DNA of 64,000 bases from Melioribacteraceae bacterium (GTDB lineage Bacteria; Bacteroidota; Ignavibacteria; Ignavibacteriales; Melioribacteraceae): positions 99,252-163,251 of the forward strand of contig JAFGMI010000007.1 of NCBI GenBank assembly GCA_016927595.1. Reading direction: 5' to 3'. The translations under genes were made by a program, and so were the position numbers. The notes under the pieces were generated by a model, which was not told the DNA's origin, did not search any database, and saw nothing but the letters and a program-made list of their open reading frames with translations. Each line of letters begins with the position of its first letter. Position 1 is the first letter of the stretch. This document shows positions 25,801-33,354 of the stretch, piece after piece.

Positions 25801-26391
25801 ATGATAGCGGCAATGAACACACAAATTTACAGAGATTTTGAAGAATTGGTTATTCCTCACAAAGAAGCACTGCATAACTTTGCATTTAAAATGACAAAAA
25901 ACCAGCTTGATGCCGAAGATCTCGTTCAGGATACATTATTGAAGGCATTCAGATTTTTTGAAAAATTTGAAAAAGGCACCAATATTAAAGCGTGGCTGTT
26001 TATGATTATGAAAAATACTTTTATTAATCTTTACAGAAAGGTAAGCAAGCAGCCGGCTCAGGTAGATTATGAGGATATTCAGAATTTTTATGATGATGTT
26101 GCTCCCGAGGATGTAAAATATGAGCATACAACCGATGACGCATTTTCAAGAATGATGCCCGATGAAATTTCGGATGCTATTTCAAATCTGCAGGAAGATT
26201 ATAGAACAGTTATTATTCTCAGCGATATTGAAGGATACACATACGAGGAAATTGCAGAGTTTATTGACCGTCCTGTAGGTACTGTACGATCCCGTTTACA
26301 CAGAGCAAGAAAAATGCTATATGCAAAACTTCACGATTATGCAGCTGATAAAGGTTTTGTAAATCCACCATTGGAACAAGTTGCTGCCTGA
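25801..26391 (+). CDS. ECF-type sigma-70 factor
   Basis: A 196-residue sigma factor. Region 2 is DAEDLVQDTLLKAFRFFEKFEKGTNIKAWLF (kept here in parts: DLVQDTLLKAF and NIKAWLFMIMKNTFINLYRK). Region 4 is YRTVIILSDIEGYTYEEIAEF with the helix-turn-helix PVGTVRSRLHRARKML. There is no anti-sigma gene beside it; instead a CarH-like regulator lies divergently and an 11-bp repeat array stands in front, so transcriptional control by that regulator is likely. The ribosome binding site GAAAGGG precedes ATG 25801 by about 8 bases. Its regulon is unknown; no carotenoid or photolyase genes lie in this window. Confidence 0.94.
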   Translation: MIAAMNTQIYRDFEELVIPHKEALHNFAFKMTKNQLDAEDLVQDTLLKAFRFFEKFEKGTNIKAWLFMIMKNTFINLYRKVSKQPAQVDYEDIQNFYDDVAPEDVKYEHTTDDAFSRMMPDEISDAISNLQEDYRTVIILSDIEGYTYEEIAEFIDRPVGTVRSRLHRARKMLYAKLHDYAADKGFVNPPLEQVAA

Positions 26392-26396
26392 TATAA

Positions 26397-26421
26397 GGGG
26401 GCTTAGTGCCCCCCTTTTTTT
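26397..26421 (+). terminator. terminator of the sigma-factor gene
   Basis: A GGGGGC/GCCCCC stem with a TTAGT loop followed by seven T residues, beginning 5 bases after the stop codon. Confidence 0.92.
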
Positions 26422-26475
26422 ATAAATTAAATCCACCCCCAAGAAACTATCCTAATTATTATTTAATTTTGTTTT

Positions 26476-27207
26476 ATGATTGAGATAAATAAGCTGTATA
26501 AAAACTTCGGATCAAAAGAGGTTCTGAAAGGCGTAGATCTAAGGATAAATAACGGTGAATCGCATGCGATTATAGGACCCAGCGGGTGCGGTAAGAGTGT
26601 ACTTCTTAAGCATATTGTCGGATTATTAAAGCCTGATTCCGGTGAAGTGTACGTTGAAAATAAGAATATAAATACATTAAGCCGAAAAGCATTGTATGAA
26701 GTGAGAAAGAAATTCGGTTTTTTGTTTCAGGGGGCCGCTCTTTTTGATTCAATGACGGTAGAAGAAAATATTTTGCTTCCGCTGGTCGAGCATAATAATA
26801 AGCTCTCGGGAGAACAATTGGCAAAAATTGTATCCGAGAAGCTTGAACTTGTAGGGCTACAGGGAATTGAAAAGCTTAAACCGTCGGAGTTATCGGGTGG
26901 TATGAAAAAAAGGGTCAGCCTCGCAAGATCATTAGTTACTAACCCCGAATATATTTTATACGATGAGCCCACAACCGGTTTAGATCCCGTTACGTCGGAT
27001 TCCATTGACGAGTTGATAAAGACATTAAACGACAATCTCTCCGTTACCACAATAGTTGTAACACACGATATGTTCAGCGTAAGAAATGTTGCTGATAAAA
27101 TTTCGATGATGCACGAAGGAAAAATATACTTTACAGGGTCCCCCGGCGAAATAGAAAAGAGCAACGACAAAGTAATTAAAAACTTTATCAGAAGAACAGG
27201 CTTCTGA
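26476..27207 (+). CDS. ABC transporter ATP-binding protein, MlaF-like
   Basis: A 243-residue ATPase with Walker A GPSGCGKS, Q-loop FLFQGAALFDSMTVEENI, signature LSGGMKKR, Walker B YILYDEP and switch His in THDM. The FDSMTVEEN block after the Q-loop and GGMKKRVSLAR are typical of the Mla/Ttg2A family that moves phospholipids between inner and outer membranes. The permease (MlaE) and the MCE protein (MlaD) are absent from this window, so the ATPase is either orphaned or its partners lie elsewhere. It is followed 4 bases later by radA. Confidence 0.9.
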   Translation: MIEINKLYKNFGSKEVLKGVDLRINNGESHAIIGPSGCGKSVLLKHIVGLLKPDSGEVYVENKNINTLSRKALYEVRKKFGFLFQGAALFDSMTVEENILLPLVEHNNKLSGEQLAKIVSEKLELVGLQGIEKLKPSELSGGMKKRVSLARSLVTNPEYILYDEPTTGLDPVTSDSIDELIKTLNDNLSVTTIVVTHDMFSVRNVADKISMMHEGKIYFTGSPGEIEKSNDKVIKNFIRRTGF

Positions 27208-27211
27208 AACT

Positions 27212-28558
27212 ATGTCTAAAGTAAAATTAAAATATATCTGTACCGAGTGTGGTTACGAATCATTAAAATGGCTCGGGAAATGTCCTTCTTGCGAAGCATG
27301 GAACAGTTTTACAGAAGAATTTGTTGAAACCGGGAAATCTGTAAAAAGAACTGTACCGGACTCAAAAATAGTAAATCTGTCCGATGAAGTCAGCGGTGGT
27401 GAAGCACGAATAAAAACGAATATCAGCGAGTTCGACAGAGTACTCGGCGGGGGAATCACTACTGGTTCAGTCGTTCTTATTGGAGGTGATCCGGGAATAG
27501 GGAAATCCACTCTGGTAATGCAGGCTGCCTCAACGTCCGATAGTAAAGTACTTTATGTAACGGGGGAAGAATCTATCAGCCAGATAAACGGGCGTGCTCT
27601 CAGATTAAAGATCAATTCACAAAATGTATTTGTGCTGGCAGAAACCGACCTTGATGTTATTATCAACTCCATCGAAAAAATTCAGCCTGAAATTGTGATA
27701 ATCGATTCAATTCAGACAATTTCAAAATCTGATCTTGATAATGCTCCCGGTACTATTACACAGATAAGAGAATGTGCTTCACACTTAATGCAGGTTGCAA
27801 AATCGAAAAACGTATCGATTATTCTGATAGGGCACGTTACCAAAGAAGGATTTATTGCAGGACCAAAAGTACTTGAGCACGTAGTTGATACGGTTTTACA
27901 ATTTGAAGGCGATAAGAATCACACATACAGAATATTGCGTGCACAAAAGAACAGATTCGGCAGTACAAACGAGATTGGAATATTTGAAATGCACGATACG
28001 GGTTTGAACGAAGTTAAAAATCCGAGCGAAATATTTTTGAGCGAGCATAACAGGAATATTACCGGCTCGGTTGTAACAGCCAGTATTGAAGGCACCCGCG
28101 CCGTACTTCTTGAGGTACAGGCGCTTGTAACCCCGTCGAATTACGGCAACCCTCAGAGAGTCGCGACCGGATTCGATTACAGACGATTGTCAATCCTTCT
28201 GGCAGTGTTGGAAAAACGGGCTAAGCTAAGATTATCAAACTACAATGTGTTTTTAAATATGGCTGGTGGTTTGAGAATTGAAGAACCCGCAGTCGATTTG
28301 GCGGTTTGTACGGCAATTGCATCGAGCTACAAAGACAGACCGGTCAGAAATATGAACGTGGTTGTGGGTGAAGTTGGACTAGGAGGAGAAGTAAGAGCGG
28401 TTGCGAATATTGACAAAAGAATTCAGGAAAGTATTAAGCTTGGCTTCAAAGAAATAATTCTTCCGGATAAAAATCTGAAAGTCCTTAAAAACTTTAACGA
28501 AATTAAATTAATCAATGTTAAAGATGTATCTGAGGCTTTGGATTTATTAATAAAATAA
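27212..28558 (+). CDS. radA: DNA repair protein RadA
   Basis: A 448-residue protein. The N-terminal C4 zinc finger is CTECGYESLKWLGKCPSC. The RecA-like core has Walker A GGDPGIGKST and the family-specific KNRFG motif in RAQKNRFGSTNEIG. The C-terminal Lon-like domain includes VFLNMAGGLRIEEPAVDLA. RadA promotes branch migration during recombinational repair in the cytoplasm. It starts 4 bases after the MlaF-like gene, giving a tight two-gene unit. Confidence 0.97.
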   Translation: MSKVKLKYICTECGYESLKWLGKCPSCEAWNSFTEEFVETGKSVKRTVPDSKIVNLSDEVSGGEARIKTNISEFDRVLGGGITTGSVVLIGGDPGIGKSTLVMQAASTSDSKVLYVTGEESISQINGRALRLKINSQNVFVLAETDLDVIINSIEKIQPEIVIIDSIQTISKSDLDNAPGTITQIRECASHLMQVAKSKNVSIILIGHVTKEGFIAGPKVLEHVVDTVLQFEGDKNHTYRILRAQKNRFGSTNEIGIFEMHDTGLNEVKNPSEIFLSEHNRNITGSVVTASIEGTRAVLLEVQALVTPSNYGNPQRVATGFDYRRLSILLAVLEKRAKLRLSNYNVFLNMAGGLRIEEPAVDLAVCTAIASSYKDRPVRNMNVVVGEVGLGGEVRAVANIDKRIQESIKLGFKEIILPDKNLKVLKNFNEIKLINVKDVSEALDLLIK

Positions 28559-28689
28559 TTTGCTCTCCACTCTAATTCCGCCCTGCCCCGGGAAGGCTTG
28601 TAAGCACGTTAATTGATTAAAGACATAAGATCAAAATCAAGATTTTGCACACTGATAGATATTAACAAAAAAATTCCGGGAAATATTAA

Positions 28690-29421
28690 TTACAAGCTTT
28701 CACTAGCCTGTGTAGCAACTTCATTGGAAACAAGCATTCTGCCGCACGACTCACACGTAAACACCCTTTTATTAGCCCTTATCTCGATCTGTCTCTGTGG
28801 AGGCACAACATTATTACAGCCGCTGCAGGCGCCTCTGTTAATTGTAGCAACAGCCTTACCGCCGAGCGCTTTGCGAATTCTCATATAAGTATTGAGATCA
28901 TTTTTCTTAACCTGTGCAGCTATCTTTTCCCTCTGCTCCCGTAATTTTGCTTCTTCACGTTCATTTGCTTTAATTATTTTTTTCAGCTCCGATTCTTTTT
29001 CCTTTAATTCCTTGTTTTTATCTTCGAGCTGCGGACTCAGTTCCTTAATTTCATTTTTTAACTTTTCAGCTAAATCCTCAAGCGCTGTATTTTCATTTTC
29101 ACATTTATCAATCCCCTCTTCCGAATGATCAATTTCCTTTGTAAGAGCATCGTATTCCTTATTGTTTCGCACCTGATACAATTGAGCTTTAAATTTTTTC
29201 AGATTAGCTTTGAGTCTTTCAATTTCCTCATCGTTCTGCTTCCTTTTTTCCAGCGATTCTTTTTTTTCTTTTTCTTTGGAATCGATTTGCTCTTTAATGG
29301 AATTAATTTGACTTGTAAGATCATTAACTGCGAGGGGCAGATCACCTCTGAGTTCTTCGAGTAAATCCAGTTGATCATCAATTAACTGAAGCTGATAAAG
29401 TGTTGTGAGTCGGTTTATCAA
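28690..29421 (-). CDS. coiled-coil protein with C-terminal C4 zinc ribbon
   Basis: A 243-residue protein. A long Lys/Glu-rich coiled coil spans about residues 10-175, followed by a zinc ribbon with C199-x2-C202 (GACSGCNN) and a second pair in FTCESCGRML. This is the layout of the bacterial C4-type zinc-ribbon family (CT398/HP0958-like), reported as RNA- or flagellar-factor-binding in some bacteria. No flagellar genes are present here, so a chaperone- or RNA-linked role is only possible. It lies 14 bases after the Nif3-like gene on the same strand, so the two are probably one operon, as is common for this pair. Confidence 0.9.
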   Translation of the reverse strand: MINRLTTLYQLQLIDDQLDLLEELRGDLPLAVNDLTSQINSIKEQIDSKEKEKKESLEKRKQNDEEIERLKANLKKFKAQLYQVRNNKEYDALTKEIDHSEEGIDKCENENTALEDLAEKLKNEIKELSPQLEDKNKELKEKESELKKIIKANEREEAKLREQREKIAAQVKKNDLNTYMRIRKALGGKAVATINRGACSGCNNVVPPQRQIEIRANKRVFTCESCGRMLVSNEVATQASESL

Positions 29422-29435
29422 TTTTAAATACTCCT

Positions 29436-30551
29436 TTAATTATTATAAAACTTTACCGGATTTGTTGTCCCCGTATATTTATAAACACTAATATTTTCAC
29501 CTGTACTGGCAATTAATTTATTTAAGTAATTTTTCACATAGTTAAGCACGTGAATCTCGGTCTCGTAATGTCCTGCATCAATTAAAAGAATTTTGTTTTC
29601 GGCATCCTGGAATGTGTGGTATTTTATATCAGAAGTTATAAAAGCATCGGCACCAGTAAATACCGCCGATCCCAGAAGTTCGCTTCCGCTCCCGCCGCAA
29701 ACAGCAACTTTTTTGACTTTACCAGGTTTACCGTTAGCAAATCTGAGGTTTTTTAATTTTAATTGACCAATGACAAAAGCCAGAAATTCTTTTTGAGTCA
29801 TTGACTTCTGCAATTCACCAACAGCGCCGAAACCAAAATTAACATTGTGATTCTCAAGCGGATAAACATCGTAAGCGGGTTCTTCGTAGGGATGCGCCTT
29901 AATAAGAGACGAAATTACTTTGCTGAGATTCCATTTTTCAACTATGGTTTCAAGTCGTATTTCATTGACTGTTTCAAATTTATTTTTCTTCCCGATTGCC
30001 GGATTAGAATTTTCAGATCCTCTGAATGTTCCGGCACCTATAAGTCTGTAGGAGCAATTGGAATATTCACCGATAATTCCGCCACCCGATTTGAAAACAG
30101 CTTCAGACACTTTATCTAAAAATTTTTCCGGAACGAATACAACTAATTTGTACTGATTGGATTTACTAACCTCGAGAAACCTGATATTGTTTAATTTCAG
30201 CCGATTTGCAAGTTCATAGCTAACGCCGTTTTTGATAAAATCCAAATTCGTATGCGCCGAGTAAAGCGAGATTTTGTTTATAATCAATTCTTCCACAATC
30301 TGAGATTTAGGGTCTTTTGAAATATCAATTTTCTTTAACGGCTTAAAAAGAAATGGATGATGGGTGAAAATTAAATTGCAATTTTTAGTGATAGCTTGTT
30401 TAAGCACTTCCCGGTTAATATCTAATGCCAGCAGAATATTGCTTAATTTGGTGTCACTCGCCCCGACTTGCAGTCCGATATTATCGTTTTCCCAGGCAAT
30501 TCCAGGCGGCGCCAGGCTTTCAATATGTGAGATCAGTTCCTTTAAAAGCAT
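29436..30551 (-). CDS. Nif3-like dinuclear metal centre protein
   Basis: A 371-residue protein of the long Nif3/YqfO type. The GIAWENDNIGLQVG start, the metal motif IFTHHPFLF, SAHTNLDF and the C-terminal FITSDIKYHTFQDAE and LIDAGHYETE blocks are all present. A central PII-like insert (about residues 120-220) is the feature of the long form. I chose ATG 30551 (MLLKELISHIESLAPP) over the upstream GTG 30569, because the latter lies within a terminator stem and the family begins at the former. A strong terminator abuts the start codon, which is discussed in the findings. The precise biochemical role of the family is unsettled. Confidence 0.93.
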   Translation of the reverse strand: MLLKELISHIESLAPPGIAWENDNIGLQVGASDTKLSNILLALDINREVLKQAITKNCNLIFTHHPFLFKPLKKIDISKDPKSQIVEELIINKISLYSAHTNLDFIKNGVSYELANRLKLNNIRFLEVSKSNQYKLVVFVPEKFLDKVSEAVFKSGGGIIGEYSNCSYRLIGAGTFRGSENSNPAIGKKNKFETVNEIRLETIVEKWNLSKVISSLIKAHPYEEPAYDVYPLENHNVNFGFGAVGELQKSMTQKEFLAFVIGQLKLKNLRFANGKPGKVKKVAVCGGSGSELLGSAVFTGADAFITSDIKYHTFQDAENKILLIDAGHYETEIHVLNYVKNYLNKLIASTGENISVYKYTGTTNPVKFYNN

Positions 30552-30555
30552 AAAT

Positions 30556-30592
30556 AAAAAAAAATGCACCCCTGTTTTTCAGAAGTGCATTT
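30556..30592 (-). terminator. strong terminator directly before the Nif3-like start codon
   Basis: Read on the minus strand: an 8-bp AAATGCAC/GTGCATTT stem, extended by two G-U wobbles and a CTG/CAG helix with an AAAAA loop, then nine U residues. Only four bases separate the U-tract from the ATG at 30551. It could end the ispG transcript or a separate leader RNA. Confidence 0.85.
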
Positions 30593-30672
30593 TAGATTCT
30601 CTAAAACTCTTATGTCCGTTTTTGGGTATCTTCCTGTAACCAGTAAAGAATTCTATCGTATTGTGAAATTTC
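30556..30672 (-). ncRNA. candidate structured leader or small RNA before the Nif3-like gene
   Basis: A Bacteroidetes-like -7 box (TATATTTA, 30679-30686) with an upstream ATTG about 20 bases away would start a transcript near 30672. Its last 37 bases form the strong terminator. Between them, an AGA-UUCU helix can pair with AGAAUCU just before the terminator stem. This could be an attenuator, a riboswitch-like leader or an independent RNA of about 117 nt. No known RNA class was recognised. Confidence 0.3.
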
Positions 30673-30732
30673 ATTTTATAAATATAGCAATAATAACTGT
30701 TTTAATCAATAAAACAGGATATTCATGAATAA

Positions 30733-32694
30733 TTATGTTTTCTCCGTCCAAATTCCGTCTTCTTTAATCAGTTCAATAAGTTCGTCAACTGCATTTTCGG
30801 AATTAATATTTTTTCTGACAACCTCTTTCCCCCTGTAGAGCGTTATTTTACCTACACCCGATCCTACGTAACCGTAATCGGCATCAGCCATTTCTCCGGG
30901 TCCATTAACAATACATCCCATTATTCCGATTTTAACCCCTTTAAGATGTTCAGTACGTTGACGTATCTTGTTGGTTACTTCAACGAGATCGAATAATGTC
31001 CTGCCGCACGAAGGGCATGCAATATACTCCGTTTTAGAAATTCTAACCCTTGCTGCCTGAAGTATCCCGAAAGAGGTTCTGTTTATAAGATTGTAGTCTG
31101 CTTTGCCGTTGTTTTCATGAGTAAGCCAGATACCATCGGCGAATCCATCAATCAGAAGCGCGCCTGCATCTGTTGCTGCTGACAATCTGAATTCATCGTC
31201 CGAAATCCCGGTATAGTTTCTTCTTATAATAACAGGAAGCGTTATTTTTTTCTCATAAAGTTCGAACAAAGATCTTCGCATGTCCGGCATAGCGTGTAAA
31301 TTTCTGGTTTTAAGGATTACTATTACAGTGTCGTCATTCGTAAGCGATACGAAACTCTCGTCAAATATTTCATCGGCGAAAACTTCAACGAAGTTCATAA
31401 CGAATGATTTTTTTTCTGAAGAATTATATGATTCAGCGGATGAAAAAAGCGGGAATCCTTTCGACTTCTTCTCTAATTGCAGCCATTTTTTATACTCATA
31501 AATAAGTTTCAGGCTTTGCGGAGGGTCGAAAGAAAAATCGTTACTGCCGAGATATATAAAATCCGCTGCAAGCTCGTTCATGTTCCATTTATCAAGCTCT
31601 TCGGAATAAAAGTAACCGATTGGATTTAGGTCATTATAAACCTTTATTATAGAACTGCTGAAATCAGCAAAAACTCTTGGAAGATTTGCACCGCCTACAC
31701 TTCCTGCCGCAATTGAAACTACCTTGGAATATTCGTACGGACTTTTAGGAATACTGACAAGCGGTTTAATTGTTTCGTGTGACGAACGATTTACATAACG
31801 TTCCGCAAGAGACTTTGCGACGGGAGCCTCGGCTTCGGGCTCTTCGGTAAGCGAAACCCGTATAGTATCTCCGATTCCGTCCTCGAGTAGAGTGCCTATG
31901 CCAACAGCCGATTTTATTCTGGCGTCTTCACCGTCCCCCGCTTCAGTAACTCCCAGATGAATTGGGTAATTCATACCCTCCTCTTCCATTTTCTGAATCA
32001 GCAGACGATAAGCCTGTACCATAACCTGTGTGTTGCTGGCTTTCATCGACAATACAATGCGATGATAATCCAGGTCTCTGCAAATACGTACAAATTCCAA
32101 CGCCGATTCCACCATCCCGACGGGAGTATCGCCGTAGCGGCTCATAATTCTATCCGATAATGAACCATGGTTTGTCCCGATTCGCATTGCTGTACCGTAT
32201 TCTTTACAGATTTTAACAAGCGGTGTGAATTTTTTTCGTATGCGTTCAATTTCAGCTTCATAATCTGCATCGGAATATTCCAATTGCTGAAACTTTTTTT
32301 TGTCCGCATAATTACCAGGGTTTACTCTTACTTTATCAACTATTCTTGCCGCAAGCTCGGCAGCATTAGGTGTAAAATGTATATCGGCGATCAGGGGAAC
32401 TTCATAACCTCTTAACCTAAGTTCTTTTTTAATATTCTCCAGATTCTGAGCTTCATTCATTGATGGGGCGGTTATCCTTACATATTCGCAGCCGGCTTCA
32501 ACCATCCTTATAGTCTGCTCTACAGTTGCAATTGTATTCATAGTGTCAGTAGTAGTCATAGACTGAATTCGAATGGGGTTTGAGCCACCCAAAGGAATTG
32601 CGCCTATAGGCACTTCCCGGGTTAAATAGCGTGAATATTCGGTTAGACTATTGCAGTATTTTTTAAACGATTTAATATTAGATTCAACATTCAT
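30733..32694 (-). CDS. ispG: (E)-4-hydroxy-3-methylbut-2-enyl-diphosphate synthase, long form
   Basis: A 653-residue IspG/GcpE. The N-terminal TIM barrel includes PIRIQSMTTTDT, YVRITAPSM and VRVNPGNY. A large insert domain of about 240 residues separates it from the C-terminal iron-sulfur domain, where ACPSCGRT and MGCIVNGPGE supply the three Cys ligands of the [4Fe-4S] cluster. The insert is the known feature of the Bacteroidetes, Chlamydia and plant type. The enzyme makes HMBPP in the MEP isoprenoid pathway. A weak hairpin (30697-30717) lies just after the stop. Isoprenoid supply also feeds the prenyl-dependent GGGPS enzyme encoded at 6930-7676. Confidence 0.97.
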   Translation of the reverse strand: MNVESNIKSFKKYCNSLTEYSRYLTREVPIGAIPLGGSNPIRIQSMTTTDTMNTIATVEQTIRMVEAGCEYVRITAPSMNEAQNLENIKKELRLRGYEVPLIADIHFTPNAAELAARIVDKVRVNPGNYADKKKFQQLEYSDADYEAEIERIRKKFTPLVKICKEYGTAMRIGTNHGSLSDRIMSRYGDTPVGMVESALEFVRICRDLDYHRIVLSMKASNTQVMVQAYRLLIQKMEEEGMNYPIHLGVTEAGDGEDARIKSAVGIGTLLEDGIGDTIRVSLTEEPEAEAPVAKSLAERYVNRSSHETIKPLVSIPKSPYEYSKVVSIAAGSVGGANLPRVFADFSSSIIKVYNDLNPIGYFYSEELDKWNMNELAADFIYLGSNDFSFDPPQSLKLIYEYKKWLQLEKKSKGFPLFSSAESYNSSEKKSFVMNFVEVFADEIFDESFVSLTNDDTVIVILKTRNLHAMPDMRRSLFELYEKKITLPVIIRRNYTGISDDEFRLSAATDAGALLIDGFADGIWLTHENNGKADYNLINRTSFGILQAARVRISKTEYIACPSCGRTLFDLVEVTNKIRQRTEHLKGVKIGIMGCIVNGPGEMADADYGYVGSGVGKITLYRGKEVVRKNINSENAVDELIELIKEDGIWTEKT

Positions 32695-32734
32695 ATATCA
32701 TAAAACACTTTAAAAACAATTTTAGTTCTGAAAC

Positions 32735-33265
32735 TTACTGCCCGGAGCGGATTAAACGGACAAGTTGAGCTGCAAAATCTCCGGCTGCTTCGGGTGACTG
32801 CGCTGTGAGTAAATTTCCTGAAACAACAGTCGGTCTGTCCAGATAATTAGCACCAAACGTGATAAAAGATTCTTTGTCCGTCACATTACATGTTGATTCA
32901 ATATCAGTCAGAATTCCGGCTTTGGCAAGAATCAGCGGAGCACTGCAGATTGCTGAAATAATTCTTTTATTACGGTAGAATTTATTAATTATTCTAAGTA
33001 AAGATTCATTGCCGATATAACTTTTTATCCCGCTGCCGCCTATTATAACCAAAGCTGTAAAATTGACCGGATTAACATTATAAAAATTTATATCTGCCTG
33101 AACACGTGTACCATCATTGCCTAAACAGGTATTAACTGAATCCGAAGCAATAAATACATTTATCCCTTCACTAACAAGCTGGTTTTTAACGGTTAAAAAC
33201 TCATAGTCATTAAAATTTTCTTTAGAAATTATTATGAGCGCGCTTTTTTTTCTCACTTTTATCAT
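32735..33265 (-). CDS. DJ-1/PfpI-family protein
   Basis: A 176-residue flavodoxin-like protein with the nucleophile elbow Cys C107 in ISAICSAPLILAKAG and VIIGGSGI at about residues 73-80. This matches the DJ-1/PfpI superfamily (glyoxalase III, deglycase or chaperone-like roles). The usual acidic residue near the N-terminus and the His after the Cys are not obvious, so activity type is unknown. It lies 40 bases upstream of ispG on the same strand and is probably co-transcribed. It is divergent from dnaG. Confidence 0.85.
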   Translation of the reverse strand: MIKVRKKSALIIISKENFNDYEFLTVKNQLVSEGINVFIASDSVNTCLGNDGTRVQADINFYNVNPVNFTALVIIGGSGIKSYIGNESLLRIINKFYRNKRIISAICSAPLILAKAGILTDIESTCNVTDKESFITFGANYLDRPTVVSGNLLTAQSPEAAGDFAAQLVRLIRSGQ

Positions 33266-33354
33266 TAAAGTTTATATGTGTAATGAAATATAATAATTTA
33301 CTTCACCATTTTTATTATTTTAGTTTTTGAACAAATATGTTTAATGTCCGGCAG

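Noticed and set aside
30697..30717. hairpin with an 8-bp A/T-rich stem after ispG
   Set aside because: It lacks a T-run and GC pairs, and the strong terminator at 30556-30592 explains transcript ending better.
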